NCBI RefSeq assembly: GCF_028816455.1
Contig: NZ_CP118246.1
Location: forward strand, 1,922,001-1,986,000
DNA: 64,000 bases
DNA from: Devosia algicola
GTDB lineage: Bacteria > Pseudomonadota > Alphaproteobacteria > Rhizobiales > Devosiaceae
Direction of reading: 5' to 3'
The position numbers were made by a program, and so were the translations under genes. Below are positions 19,994 to 29,388 of this stretch, piece by piece. Under the pieces are notes generated by a model, which saw nothing but the letters and a program-made list of their open reading frames with translations, was not told the origin of the DNA and searched no databases. Each line of letters starts with the position of its first letter. Position 1 is the stretch's first letter.

Positions 19994-21096
19994 TTACTTG
20001 TAGGAAATATACTTCTCGCGAGCCACAAGGAAAGGCATATCCGTGCCCTCTGTGCGCGTACGCAACAGGTTAAGGTTCGTCACGAAGGCTCTCGGCGGTC
20101 TTCTTGGTCAGCGCGTCGCCGCTGTCGCGAATTTCCCCGATCAACTCCATCGCCGCCTTGGCGCCCGCTTCCAGAATTTCGTCCGGGAAGCGCCTGACGT
20201 TGACATCATGCTCGCTCACCAGGGCCTGGAGTGCCCGTGGGTCATTGGCATACATGTCCGAGGACACATCGTCATAGGAAGCCTGCGCGCAGACCTTGAC
20301 CAACTCCTGCAAGTCTTCGGGCAATTCCAGCAACTTGGATTTGTTGACCGCAAGCTCAGTCGCCAACCCGGGCTCAACAAAGCTTGGGAAATAATAATTC
20401 TTGGCAACCTGATAAAAGCCCAGCGCCAGATCATTATAGGGGCCAACAAATTCAGCCGCATCAAGCGTACCCGACTGCAACGCCGCAAAGATATCGCCCG
20501 CTGCCATATTGGTCACTGTCGCGCCAAGCTTGCTCCAAACCTGGCCACCAAGACCCGGCGTACGGAAGCGCAATCCTTCAATGTCCTTGATGCCGGTCAG
20601 GCTCATTTCTGAACCAGCCACCAGCCTGAGTACCGGTATCGCCCGACAGAAAGCCCTGAACGCCGAACTGATCATAGATTTCGTCCCAGATTTCCTGACC
20701 GCCCAGATACCGCACCCATGCCGCCAGTTCACGACTGGTCATGCCATAGGGCACACCGGTGAAAAAGCTCAGGCCCTGGCTCTTGTTCTGCCAGTAATAG
20801 GCTGCGCCATGGCTCATTTCAGCCGAACCATCGATCACCGCATCCAGCGCCTGCAGGGGCGGCACCATTTCGTTTGCGGCGAACACTTCGATGGTCAACC
20901 GGCCACCGGAGGCCTTGGTGATCCGATCAGCCAGCCGTTGCGCGCCAACGCCCAGACCCGGAAAATTCTTGGGCCACGTCGTTACCATGCGCCAGGTAAT
21001 ATTGCCCTGTGCGATCGCCGGTGTCGCCAGTGTCGTGGCCGCTGCCGCGCCTATGGTTGCGACCGATGCCGATTTAAAAAATTCGCGTCTTTTCAT
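19994..21096 (-). CDS. TRAP transporter substrate-binding protein, DctP/TakP-like (two 1-nt insertions)
   Basis: Periplasmic binding protein of about 366 residues after correction. The ATG at 21096 follows GGGAGG and gives MKRREFFKSASVATIGAAA, with RREFFK suggesting export by the Tat system. 'VTTWPKNFPGLGVGAQRLAD', 'GTQAGGWFRNE' and 'AAEFVGPYNDLALGF' match the 2-oxoacid-binding TakP branch. Breaks lie at 20599-20604 (restored NELTGIKDIEGLRFRTPG) and 20086-20091 (restored TAESFVTNLNLLRTRTEG). The true C-terminus is then FLVAREKYISYK. It converges on dctQM and does not form the usual dctPQM operon. Ligand assignment is inference. Confidence 0.85.
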
Positions 21097-21345
21097 AAAT
21101 ACCTCCCGAAAATTGCAGAACATATAGCCTGCTGCGTCGAAATCGCCATTTGCCCAATTGGACAACAGCGCATTTCGCTGGCCGTCAGACAACCAGTATG
21201 GCGCCAATATGTCCAGCCATGTTGCTGTCCCGGAACGCAAATTTTGCTTCAAGACATTTCTTTTTATCAATCAGGATTAAAATCGTCCCCCCGGTGTTGA
21301 CCAGTTGAGAGCCGAAATCCCGGCTCCGAACCGGAGGGACACCCC

Positions 21346-21738
21346 ATGCTGATGAAATCCATACTGCTGACGGCCGCGACACTATCCCTGTTCGCTGCCC
21401 CCGCTCTTGCCGAAGACTATATGGACGGCGCCGTCAAATCCGTCGACATTGGCGGCAAGATGGTATTGACCGATGCCAATGGCATGACATTGTACATTTT
21501 CGACAAGGACGCGCCGGGCGTCACCAATTGCTATGAAAAATGTGCCGTCAACTGGCCCCCCTTGATGGCCGAAACTGGCGCGACGGCAAGCGGCGACTTC
21601 ACAATTGTTGACCGCACCGACGGCACCGCCATGTGGGCATACAAAGGCTGGCCACTTTATTATTGGAAAGACGATGTCGCGGCAGGTGACATTTCAGGCG
21701 ACGGCGTTGGCGGTGTCTGGCATCTTGCCATCGAATAG
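21346..21738 (+). CDS. Secreted COG4315 repeat protein (Lipoprotein_15 family)
   Basis: An exported 130-residue protein. The signal peptide runs to about ALA/E at residue 22. The mature part has two COG4315 repeats: 'VLTDANGMTLYIFDKDAPG', with 'NCYEKCAVNWPPL' carrying a Cys pair, and 'AMWAYKGWPLYYWKDD' ending GDGVGGVWHLA. The family is predicted periplasmic and of unknown function. A GGAGG site lies about seven bases before the ATG. An ECF sigma factor starts 20 bases after its stop on the same strand, suggesting a common transcript. Confidence 0.85.
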   Translation: MLMKSILLTAATLSLFAAPALAEDYMDGAVKSVDIGGKMVLTDANGMTLYIFDKDAPGVTNCYEKCAVNWPPLMAETGATASGDFTIVDRTDGTAMWAYKGWPLYYWKDDVAAGDISGDGVGGVWHLAIE

Positions 21739-21758
21739 GATTTGGACCCCACAAGACC

Positions 21759-22269
21759 TTGAGCGATTTTCTCGACCAGATCGAACAGGCCGTGCCAGGC
21801 TCTGCGCCGCTATGCGCGGGCGCTGACACGAAACCTCGATCTGGCCGATGATCTGGTTCAGGACTGTCTGGAGCGCGCCATTGCCCGCCGTCGCCTGTTT
21901 CGCCCGCGCGGCCCGGTGCGCCCCTGGCTTTTCACCATCCTGCTCAACCTGTTCCGCAACAATCTGCGCACCGAACGGCGTCATGGCACGTCGGTAGGTC
22001 TTGACGATTTGGCCGTCGAACTCACTACCCCGGCGCCTCAGCACGGTCACATCGAATTAGCCGAACTGGCCCGCGCCATCGAAACCCTGCCATCCGAGCA
22101 AAAGGAGGCATTGCTATTGATCGCATTGGAGGGCTTTTCCTATGGCGAGGCCGCCCAGATACTCGGCATCCCCCAGGGCACATTGATGTCGCGCCTTGGT
22201 CGCGCTCGCGCCGCCTTGCGCGCCAGCGGTGGCAATACCAGCAAACCACGATTAAGGACCGTCAAATGA
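21759..22269 (+). CDS. ECF-type RNA polymerase sigma factor (frame broken by 1-nt insertion)
   Basis: The restored product of about 169 residues has sigma region 2, VPALRRYARALTRNLDLADD followed by 'LVQDCLERAIARR' and 'VRPWLFTILLNLFRNN', and region 4, 'LPSEQKEALLLIALEGFSYG' with 'EAAQILGIPQGTLMSRLGRA'. The frame breaks at 21797-21802: AGGCTC must be AGCTC. The TTG at 21759 is my best start, since no ATG lies in frame upstream of region 2; it is uncertain. The stop overlaps the following anti-sigma gene by four bases (ATGA), the usual coupling of sigma and anti-sigma. Confidence 0.85.
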
Positions 22270-23066
22270 GCGCTCCGATTACCCGTGAAATGCTGATGGC
22301 CTATGCCGATGGACAATTGTCCGCAGCCGATGCCACAGCCGTCAAAGCCCATCTCGACACCAATCCCGACGACACCGCCGATGTGGCGTTGTGGCAGCGC
22401 CAGCGCGATGCCATTGCAACGCTTTATGCGCCAGCCGCCGCCGAACCGGTACCCGCTCGGCTCAAGGTCCAGCGTCTGGTCGCCGAAAAATCGCGCCAGC
22501 GCATCCACACGGTCCGCTGGGCAGTCGCCGCCGTCGTTCTAGTTGGTTTGGGACTTGGCACTGGATGGTTTGGTCGCGCCTATCTGGATCGGTTGCCCAG
22601 TACCAATGACCAGTTGATCGCCAGCGCCATATACGCCCACGACGTCTTTGTCGCTGAAAAACGCCATGCGGTTGAGGTCGCTGCCGCCGAACAGGACCAT
22701 CTGGTCACCTGGCTGTCCAATCGCCTCGCGACTCCGATCGGTACACCAGACCTGAGTGCCGAAGGCTTTGACCTCGTTGGTGGCCGCTTGCTGCCCGGCG
22801 ATCAAAAGACCGGTCGCGCCGCCCAGATCATGTATGAAAACGCCGCCGCCGAGCGCGTCACGGTCTATATAACCGCCGCGGTACCGGGTGAGGGTAATAT
22901 TTATGAACACACCACCCGCAATCAGACCGAGGCTTTGTTCTGGACCAATCCCTACATCACCTGCACGGTTGTCGGCGCGCTGCCCGACGCGCAGATGAAA
23001 ACCATTGGCCGCGCGGTCTTCGAGCAACTGACCGCTCTTGAGGAGGCCAAAAGTCAGCCAGCCTAA
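22266..23066 (+). CDS. Transmembrane anti-sigma factor
   Basis: A 266-residue protein with a cytoplasmic N-terminal zinc-finger-like anti-sigma segment ('MLMAYADGQLSAADATAVKA'), although no HxxxCxxC zinc motif is evident. One transmembrane helix near residues 81-101 ('RWAVAAVVLVGLGLGTGWFG') leads to a large periplasmic domain. The topology fits RsiW/ChrR-like membrane anti-sigma factors that hold the ECF sigma until a periplasmic signal. It is coupled to the sigma gene by an ATGA overlap and converges on lldD, with a four-base gap between the two stops. Confidence 0.82.
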   Translation: MSAPITREMLMAYADGQLSAADATAVKAHLDTNPDDTADVALWQRQRDAIATLYAPAAAEPVPARLKVQRLVAEKSRQRIHTVRWAVAAVVLVGLGLGTGWFGRAYLDRLPSTNDQLIASAIYAHDVFVAEKRHAVEVAAAEQDHLVTWLSNRLATPIGTPDLSAEGFDLVGGRLLPGDQKTGRAAQIMYENAAAERVTVYITAAVPGEGNIYEHTTRNQTEALFWTNPYITCTVVGALPDAQMKTIGRAVFEQLTALEEAKSQPA

Positions 23067-23070
23067 TGGG

Positions 23071-24234
23071 TTAGTTGCGTACCATATCGTTCGAATAGAC
23101 GTTCTTGGGACCAATATCGAGAATGTCGCGTTCGCCCATCAGCGCCATGGTCGTATCCATTTCCTTGGCGATAATATCGAGCGCCCGGGTCACGCCGGCC
23201 TCGCCACCGGCCCCCAGCCCATAAAGCATCGGGCGACCAATAAAGGTCCCCTTGGCCCCCAGCGCGAGTGCCTTGATAACGTCCTGCCCGCTGCGAATGC
23301 CGCCATCCATAAACACTTCGGTCTGACTACCCACCGCATCAACAATCTCGGGTAACACGCGAATGGTCGAAGGCGCCCCATCCAACTGGCGCCCACCATG
23401 GTTGGAAACGATCACCGCATCAGCGCCATGTTCAACCGCCAACTTGGCGTCCTCAGGGTCCAATACGCCCTTGATGATCACCTTGCCGCCAAACCGCGCT
23501 TTGACCCAGGCCACGTCTTTCCAGTTGAGCGTCAGATCGAACTGCGTCGCCGTCCAGTGCGACAGCGAACCCAGATCAACAACACCGCTCACATGGCCCG
23601 CAATATTGCGGAAGGTACGCCGCTTCGTCCCCAGCATGCCCATGCACCATTCTGGACGTTGCATCATCTGCCAAAGACTGCTGGCATTGAATTTCGGTGG
23701 CGTCGACAGACCGTTGCGGATGTCCTTGTGTCGCTGTCCAAGAATCTGCAAATCCATCGTCAACACGAGCGCACCGCAATTGGCCGCCTTGGCCCGATCG
23801 ATCAGTCGCTCCACAAAAGGGCGGTCACGCATAACATAAAGCTGGAACCAGAACGGCGCGGTAGTGTTCTCCGCCACATCCTCGATCGAACACACGCTCA
23901 TTGTCGACAACGTAAAGGGAATACCGAATTTTTCGCAGGCCTTTGCCGCCTTGATTTCGCCGTCAGCTACCTGCATGCCCCCCGTTGCGGCCGGTGCCAC
24001 CGCAACCGGCATGGCGATGGATTGGCCCAGCATCGTTGAGGCTAGGCTGCGCCCTTCCAGATTGACGGCAACGCGCTGGCGCAGCCTGATTTTTTGAAAG
24101 TCGCTTTCATTGTCGTGATAGGTGCTTTCGGTATAGCTGCCTGAATCGGCATAGTCGAAAAACATCTTGGGAACCCGCCGACGTGCACGCTCCTTGAGAT
24201 CGGCAATGGTGAGCATTTTGTCGAGCGCGGCCAT
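23071..24234 (-). CDS. lldD: FMN-dependent alpha-hydroxy-acid dehydrogenase (L-lactate dehydrogenase LldD-like)
   Basis: Membrane-associated flavoprotein that oxidises L-lactate to pyruvate and feeds electrons to quinone. The ATG at 24234 has AAGGGG upstream. The 387-residue product has 'VPKMFFDYADSGSYTE', 'PVAVAPAATGGMQ', 'WFQLYVMRDRPFVERLIDRA', 'IIKGVLDPEDAKLA' (active Lys), 'VIVSNHGGRQLDGAPSTI' (catalytic His and Arg) and 'DGGIRSGQDVIKALALGA'. It diverges from a lactonase gene, with the GntR-type palindrome between them, so it may be induced with sugar-acid catabolism. Confidence 0.88.
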   Translation of the reverse strand: MAALDKMLTIADLKERARRRVPKMFFDYADSGSYTESTYHDNESDFQKIRLRQRVAVNLEGRSLASTMLGQSIAMPVAVAPAATGGMQVADGEIKAAKACEKFGIPFTLSTMSVCSIEDVAENTTAPFWFQLYVMRDRPFVERLIDRAKAANCGALVLTMDLQILGQRHKDIRNGLSTPPKFNASSLWQMMQRPEWCMGMLGTKRRTFRNIAGHVSGVVDLGSLSHWTATQFDLTLNWKDVAWVKARFGGKVIIKGVLDPEDAKLAVEHGADAVIVSNHGGRQLDGAPSTIRVLPEIVDAVGSQTEVFMDGGIRSGQDVIKALALGAKGTFIGRPMLYGLGAGGEAGVTRALDIIAKEMDTTMALMGERDILDIGPKNVYSNDMVRN

Positions 24235-24275
24235 GGTGGGTGTCCCCTTCAAAAAACGGTTACCATGCTCTAGCC

Positions 24276-24289
24276 ACTAACATGTTAGT
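24276..24289. promoter_or_regulatory. Palindrome ACTAACATGTTAGT, candidate GntR operator 1
   Basis: A perfect 14-bp palindrome between the divergent lldD (start 24234) and lactonase (start 24375) genes. Its 12-bp core, CTAACATGTTAG, recurs exactly in front of the gntR gene at 31058-31069, between that gene and the uxaA-like gene. A shared perfect palindrome at two divergent promoters points to one regulator, probably the GntR protein at 31071. Confidence 0.65.
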
Positions 24290-24374
24290 CGTCAATGCAC
24301 CCGGCCAGACAATTTCTGGGCTTGCCCGATTGCCTGGGTTCCTGTTGGATCAAACTGGGACTACGGGGGTAACC

Positions 24375-25293
24375 ATGACCGACACTGCGGCACACTTTGA
24401 CATCGTCGATCCATCCTTCACCAAATTGATCAAGCCTCTATCGTCGCTTGAACTCCTGTTTGATCAGTGTATTTGGGCTGAGGGTCCGGTTTGGTTTGCC
24501 GACGGAAACTATCTGCTCTGGAGCGATATCCCCAACAATCGCATGCTGCGTTATGTGCCTGACCAGGGGGTCTCGATTTTTCGAAACCCCTCCAATTTCA
24601 TCAATGGCAATACCCGCGATCTGACCGGCCGCTTGATATCGTGCTCCCATGGCGCTCGTGCGGTGCTGCGCACTGAGCCCGACGGGACCATCACAACCCT
24701 GGTTGATCGCCACAAGGGCGGTCGGCTCAATTCACCCAATGATGTGGTGGTAAAGTCCGACGGCACCATCTGGTTTACCGACCCGCCCTACGGCATCCTG
24801 TCAAATCACGAGGGCTATCAGGCCGACAGCGAGCAGGACGCCTGCTACGTATTCCGCTTTGACCCCGCCGAAAATACGCTCAGCGTTGTTGCTGACGATT
24901 TCGCCAAGCCCAATGGGCTGGCCTTTTCGCCTGACGAGATCCATATTATACATTTCCGACACCGGGCGAAGCCATGACCCCGACTGGCCAAGCCATATCC
25001 GCAAATTTGATGTTACCAGCGCCAACACCCTGACCAATCCCGCGATATTCACCGATATTGAGGTTGGCCTTGCCGATGGTTTCCGGCTCGACAGTGCCGG
25101 AAATCTGTGGACCAGCACTGGTCAGGGCGTAGATATCTTTGATCCTCAGGGCGCCCTGTTGGGTCGCATCATCACCAACCGGAAAACCTCAAATCTCACG
25201 TTCGGCGGCCCTACACGTCAGCGCCTGTTCATCACCGCCAGCGAAATGGTATATGCGCTGGACGTCAACGCCAGAGGTATCCAGCACCCCTGA
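24375..25293 (+). CDS. SMP-30/gluconolactonase-family lactonase (frame broken by 1-nt insertion)
   Basis: Predicted calcium-dependent sugar lactonase with a six-bladed propeller, about 305 residues after correction. The ATG at 24375 has GGGGGTAA upstream. Motifs are 'AEGPVWFADGNYLLWSDIPN' (metal Glu), 'LNSPNDVVVKSDGTIWFTDP' (Asn and Asp ligands), 'KPNGLAFSPDE' and 'SDTGRSHDPDWPSHIRKFD'. The frame breaks at 24936-24941: GAGATCC must read GAGTCC, giving PDESILYISDTGRS. It diverges from lldD across the candidate GntR operator. The lactone substrate is not identifiable from sequence alone. Confidence 0.85.
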
Positions 25294-25429
25294 AGCCCGC
25301 GCGGTACACGGTTCGATCACAAATCACTCTGAAAGGTGTATTTCGGACGCCCGCGTTAATCCTTGCTTGTCCGCCTGCGGGTAAAATGGCCCTCAATCGA
25401 AATTCGACTTTGCGCTTGAGTAGGCTGCG

Positions 25430-27334
25430 ATGCATACCGCCTGGTACGATCTTTATGCAAATCTGGCTGTCGTCGCGTTGCTGCTCTCGGTGTGGACGCA
25501 CGCACAGTACTGGCTTGAAAATCGCACGCCCATACTCCGCAATATTCTGTTTGGCGCACTCATGGGTATCGGTGCGGTTGCTACAATGATCCTGTCTGTT
25601 GAACTGCTGCCGGGCGTTTTCATTGACCTTCGCACCTCCATATTGGCGGTTGCCGCACTTTTTGGCGGACCATTGTCGGCGCTGGTTGCCTCCGCAATTG
25701 CCATCGCCTACCGCCTTTTCATCGGTGGCGACGGTGCGATGGCTGGCGCGATGTCCATCGCCCTGGCATCGGCGTTGGGACTTGTGCTGCTGGCATTGAT
25801 ACGCCGTCGCGCCATTCGCCATACTGACGTACTCGCGCTGGCCCTGCTCGTGGCAGGGACAACCTTGGCATCCATCAAGATGCTGCCAAAAGACTCGGCG
25901 ACGCTGATGTGGGACAACTTTGCCTTACCTGCAGCAGTTATGATCTTCGTGGCCGTCATGCTCGCAGGCGCTGCAATCCTGCACGGCCGCAATGCCGCGC
26001 ACGAACAATATCTGCTTCGCGCGGCCCTAGCTCAGGCACCGAACTTTCAATACATCAAGAACGCCAAGAGTGAATTCGTCGCTGTCAATCAAGGCGTAGC
26101 CACCATAAATGGCTTCGCAACGCCCGACGACATGGAAGGCAAGACCGACTTCGACCTCGTGCCCCCTGACCGCGCCCAGGCCCTGATTGTCGCTGAACAA
26201 GAGATTATGCGCACAGGCGTACCCATCACTGACAACGAAGAGGTGTTGCCCGGGGCCAATGGTGACCAGCGCTGGTTTACCACCACCAAAGTGCCACTTT
26301 ACAATCGTGATGGCGGTGTCATCGGCTTGGCCGGTGTTACACAGGACGTGACGACGCGCAAACAATTGGAAACTGAACTACGCGACAGCCGAAACCTGCT
26401 GTCTTATGCGCTGACCGAAATGTCTGACGGTCTGGCCATGTTCGACAAATCCGGCGTTTTGATATTCTCCAACGACCGCTATCGCTCGATATTTCCGAGC
26501 ACCTCCGACATGCGTGTGCCCGGTGTTCACCTGCGAGATATCCTCAAGGCTGTGATTGCTACCGGCGAACAAACCAACATTCCCGAAAACGCCGGCGACG
26601 CCTGGATGGAAAAAATTCTCACAAATCTTGGCAAGGATAGTGTTGAAGAGGCCCGTCTCAGCGACGGCAGTTGGCTCTATATACGCACGCGCCCCACGCC
26701 CGATGGCAGTGCCATGGTGGTGGTTTCTGATATTTCCGAGATCAAGCAGGCTGAACAAAAACTGGTCGATCTCAATGTCGAACTGCAACAACTCGCCACT
26801 ACGGACGGCCTGACCAATCTGCTCAACCGCCGCGCTTTTGACAACGCCATCGATATCGAGTTGGGCCGCGCAGCGCGTGCGCGCACCGATTTCAGCGTAT
26901 TGATGATCGATATCGACCATTTCAAACCTTATAACGACACTTACGGCCACCCCGCCGGCGACGAGTGCCTGCGCGTCGTCGCCCAGTGTCTACGCTCGAC
27001 ATTGACACGATCCACCGACATAGCAGCGCGCTATGGGGGCGAAGAATTCGCGGTTATCCTGCCCGGCATAGACGAGGATCAGGCCTACCAGAGTGCCGAG
27101 AAAATCCGACAATCGTTGCGAGCGCTATCCATCCCTCACTCGGGCAGCAAAAAAAACGTCATCACGGTGAGTATCGGTCTGGCCACGTACCCTCCTTCTG
27201 CCATTCATCGCCGCGCTTCGGAAATCTTGACCCGCGCCGACGAGGCGCTTTACGACGCCAAGGCAGCTGGTCGTGACCGCGTCACCGGCTGGCAGCGGCG
27301 CCATGATATCCAATCGCCAACCGGCACCAGTTAG
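25430..27334 (+). CDS. Membrane diguanylate cyclase: 5TM-LYT sensor, PAS domains, GGDEF
   Basis: A 634-residue signalling protein making cyclic di-GMP. Residues 1-190 hold hydrophobic segments of the LytS/YhcK five-helix receptor type ('LRTSILAVAALFGGPLSAL'). Two PAS-like domains follow, at about 200-310 ('FQYIKNAKSEFVAVNQGVA') and 325-440 ('MSDGLAMFDKSGVLIFSNDR'). The C-terminal GGDEF domain has 'TDGLTNLLNRRAFDNAID', 'IDIDHFKPYNDTYGHPAGDE' and the active site RYGGEEF. RSTD ahead of it matches the RxxD inhibitory site. The frame is intact, with no EAL domain. Confidence 0.88.
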   Translation: MHTAWYDLYANLAVVALLLSVWTHAQYWLENRTPILRNILFGALMGIGAVATMILSVELLPGVFIDLRTSILAVAALFGGPLSALVASAIAIAYRLFIGGDGAMAGAMSIALASALGLVLLALIRRRAIRHTDVLALALLVAGTTLASIKMLPKDSATLMWDNFALPAAVMIFVAVMLAGAAILHGRNAAHEQYLLRAALAQAPNFQYIKNAKSEFVAVNQGVATINGFATPDDMEGKTDFDLVPPDRAQALIVAEQEIMRTGVPITDNEEVLPGANGDQRWFTTTKVPLYNRDGGVIGLAGVTQDVTTRKQLETELRDSRNLLSYALTEMSDGLAMFDKSGVLIFSNDRYRSIFPSTSDMRVPGVHLRDILKAVIATGEQTNIPENAGDAWMEKILTNLGKDSVEEARLSDGSWLYIRTRPTPDGSAMVVVSDISEIKQAEQKLVDLNVELQQLATTDGLTNLLNRRAFDNAIDIELGRAARARTDFSVLMIDIDHFKPYNDTYGHPAGDECLRVVAQCLRSTLTRSTDIAARYGGEEFAVILPGIDEDQAYQSAEKIRQSLRALSIPHSGSKKNVITVSIGLATYPPSAIHRRASEILTRADEALYDAKAAGRDRVTGWQRRHDIQSPTGTS

Positions 27335-27340
27335 CGCCCG

Positions 27341-27360
27341 CTTCAGGACTCTGAAGTCCT
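27341..27360. terminator. Small hairpin after the diguanylate cyclase gene
   Basis: Seven bases past the stop, CTTCAGGACTCTGAAGTCCT can fold as CTTCAG/CTGAAG or as AGGACT/AGTCCT, two mutually exclusive 6-bp stems. There is no T-run, so termination strength is doubtful. Confidence 0.35.
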
Positions 27361-27486
27361 CTGCCTAAAGTCCACCCTACTGCTGCTGCGCGAATGACCA
27401 CCAATCGATGGATGATGGTGGCACGATGAACAATTTCGCTCCCACCGCGTTTACGTCGTCATGTTGATAGGCTTGAGGACAATGCG

Positions 27487-27996
27487 ATGAGTTACACCCG
27501 TTTTGCCGCCATGATCGTGACCGCCACACTGGTGATGTTTGGTCTGATGTATCTCAATACCTACGCGTTCGATCACATCTTTTTCAGTCAGACACGAGCA
27601 TGGATGGCGCTGCTTATGGGTGCCACCATGGCTGCCTTAATGCTGGCATTCATGTTGTCCATGTATACCAACCGCGCCGTCAATGCCGGGATAATTGTCG
27701 CCAGTGTCGTGGTTTTCGCCTTGTCGCTCTGGCTGGTCCGGTCCCAGGAAACTGTCGACGACCTATCCTACATGAAGGCCATGATTCCCCACCACTCGAT
27801 TGCCATCCTGACCAGTGAACGCGCCCATATCCGCGATCCTCGGGTTCGCAAATTGGCAGATGGCATCATTGAGGCCCAGGTGCGCGAAATTGGTGAAATG
27901 AAGCAACTCATCACCGATCTGGAGCAAAATCCACTGCCCGCCGACGCCCCTGATCTACCACCCAAAGACCCGGCCAGCGTCTCGTCGGGCGGTTAG
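27487..27996 (+). CDS. DUF305-domain membrane protein
   Basis: A 169-residue protein with three N-terminal membrane helices ('FAAMIVTATLVMFGLMYLNT', 'AWMALLMGATMAALMLAFML', 'AGIIVASVVVFALSLWLV') and a C-terminal DUF305 segment, 'YMKAMIPHHSIAILTSERAH' then 'IEAQVREIGEMKQLI'. The MIPHH pair and the Glu/Met-rich helix are the family's presumed metal-binding residues. DUF305 proteins often occur near copper or other metal-resistance genes, but none is present here. The function is unknown. Confidence 0.8.
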   Translation: MSYTRFAAMIVTATLVMFGLMYLNTYAFDHIFFSQTRAWMALLMGATMAALMLAFMLSMYTNRAVNAGIIVASVVVFALSLWLVRSQETVDDLSYMKAMIPHHSIAILTSERAHIRDPRVRKLADGIIEAQVREIGEMKQLITDLEQNPLPADAPDLPPKDPASVSSGG

Positions 27997-28029
27997 CGCC
28001 ACACCTGCACCAGCGGCCCGCCCCTCACG

Positions 28030-28603
28030 CTAGGCTAGGGGACTGACTCCAAACAGGAAACCATGCAGCCACACCAAGAAAACACCATAGAGCACCGTTC
28101 CCGCGACGAGCGCCACTACATCGCCGCGTGGCCCGACGACAACTGGGGCTGGATCACCGCGTCCCGACGCTGACACGCCATTGACCACCGCAAAAACCAG
28201 AAAACTGCCAAACAGCAACACCGAGGCCATATCACCATTGGCCAGCAAATGAGCCTGCTGACCACAGACCAACGCCCACAAGCATCGGATGCTTGACCCA
28301 ATGTTTGATCCGTCCTGCTGGCATATGGATGTCGGACGCCACGATCATGATGAAGGCCACCCAGACCAGCAGCATGGCGAGATGACGCCCCCAACTGGGC
28401 GGCTCATAGAGTTGATCCGCCACCGGGCGAAACAGCCACCAGCCCCAGACAACCAGACCAAGGCCGACGGCCGACACCAGCGCATATATGCCCTTCCATC
28501 GCCGGGGATTGGATGCAAGCTGGTCGGCGCGAAACGCCGGGACGACCATGCGGACGCTATGAATGGCAAAGAACAGAAACAACCCCAACAGCAAGACTAG
28601 CAT
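28030..28603 (-). CDS. NnrU-family membrane protein (frame broken by 1-nt insertion)
   Basis: An integral membrane protein of about 190 residues after correction, with five or six helices. 'LGLFLFFAIHSVRMVVPAFR', 'ADQLYEPPSWGR' and 'HWVKHPMLVGVGLWSAAHLL' are NnrU markers; the last spans the repair. The frame breaks at 28251-28256: GAGCCT on plus must be GAGCT. GGAGG precedes the ATG at 28603. NnrU proteins were first linked to nitrite/nitric-oxide metabolism and resemble isoprenylcysteine-methyltransferase-like membrane proteins. No denitrification gene is nearby, so the role here is open. Confidence 0.82.
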
Positions 28604-28720
28604 TTAGCACCTCCGCTTCGGTCCGAGCCTAACCCCAAACGCGATACTCGCCAATATGCCTGGGCGTCGGTCACGCCCGCCGGCACCGCCCCGCCATGCA
28701 CCAAGTATTGGCGCCTACGT

Positions 28721-29332
28721 TCATTCCTCGGATTCGCTGGCGCCAGCGGTTGACACCCGCGCCGCATCCCCATCGGCGCTTTGGTCCAAAATTCCGGTCG
28801 GAAAGCCATCAAGACTGGTCTGGTTCTTGTCGCGCCAATAATTTTCGATCCCATCAACACCCTTGGCCTCGGCCCAATCATCCATCTGCGGACGTTCGTC
28901 CAGATAGTCGAACAGCGGCACACCATAGCCGCACGACGTCTGCACCAGATTGAAATCGAGACGAATGATCTGTCGCGCACCCAATGGTGCCTGCCCATTG
29001 AATTGGTCCGTTAGCAGCGCCGCGAACTCAATGCTCTGCCGGTGGATGACACGCCCGTCACCATAAAGACGCATGATAAGCGGTGGCCCGGCCACGGCGC
29101 AAAACATGATCGTCAGTCGGCTTCCGATATTGAGATGCGCGGCAGTTTCATTGCCGCTGCCTGTGCGATCCAGATAGATCACCGTATTATCGCCCAAAAC
29201 GCGGAACATGTCGGTGCTGCGGGGCGACACATTGACGTGCCCTGTGGGCGCCGCAGACGCCGTAAAAAACATGTGCTGTGCGGCAATGAAGCGATGATGA
29301 TGGGGTTCAAGACCGGAAAACTGTTTTGCCAT
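28721..29332 (-). CDS. Pyridoxamine 5'-phosphate oxidase-family (FMN split-barrel) protein
   Basis: A 203-residue soluble protein with the split-barrel flavin-binding pattern: 'AAQHMFFTASAAPTGHVNVS', 'VIYLDRTGSGNETAAHL' and 'RLTIMFCAVAGPPLIMRLYG'. Related alphaproteobacterial proteins are annotated as pyridoxamine 5'-phosphate oxidase-related FMN-binding proteins. Residues binding pyridoxal phosphate are not obvious, so a true PdxH role is unlikely. The frame is intact and the gene stands alone, 118 bases before the NnrU start. The substrate is unknown. Confidence 0.75.
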   Translation of the reverse strand: MAKQFSGLEPHHHRFIAAQHMFFTASAAPTGHVNVSPRSTDMFRVLGDNTVIYLDRTGSGNETAAHLNIGSRLTIMFCAVAGPPLIMRLYGDGRVIHRQSIEFAALLTDQFNGQAPLGARQIIRLDFNLVQTSCGYGVPLFDYLDERPQMDDWAEAKGVDGIENYWRDKNQTSLDGFPTGILDQSADGDAARVSTAGASESEE

Positions 29333-29388
29333 TAAACCATCACGCCTTGGCTTGCGGATGCACCGCCATCCGTTTCAACATCAATCCA

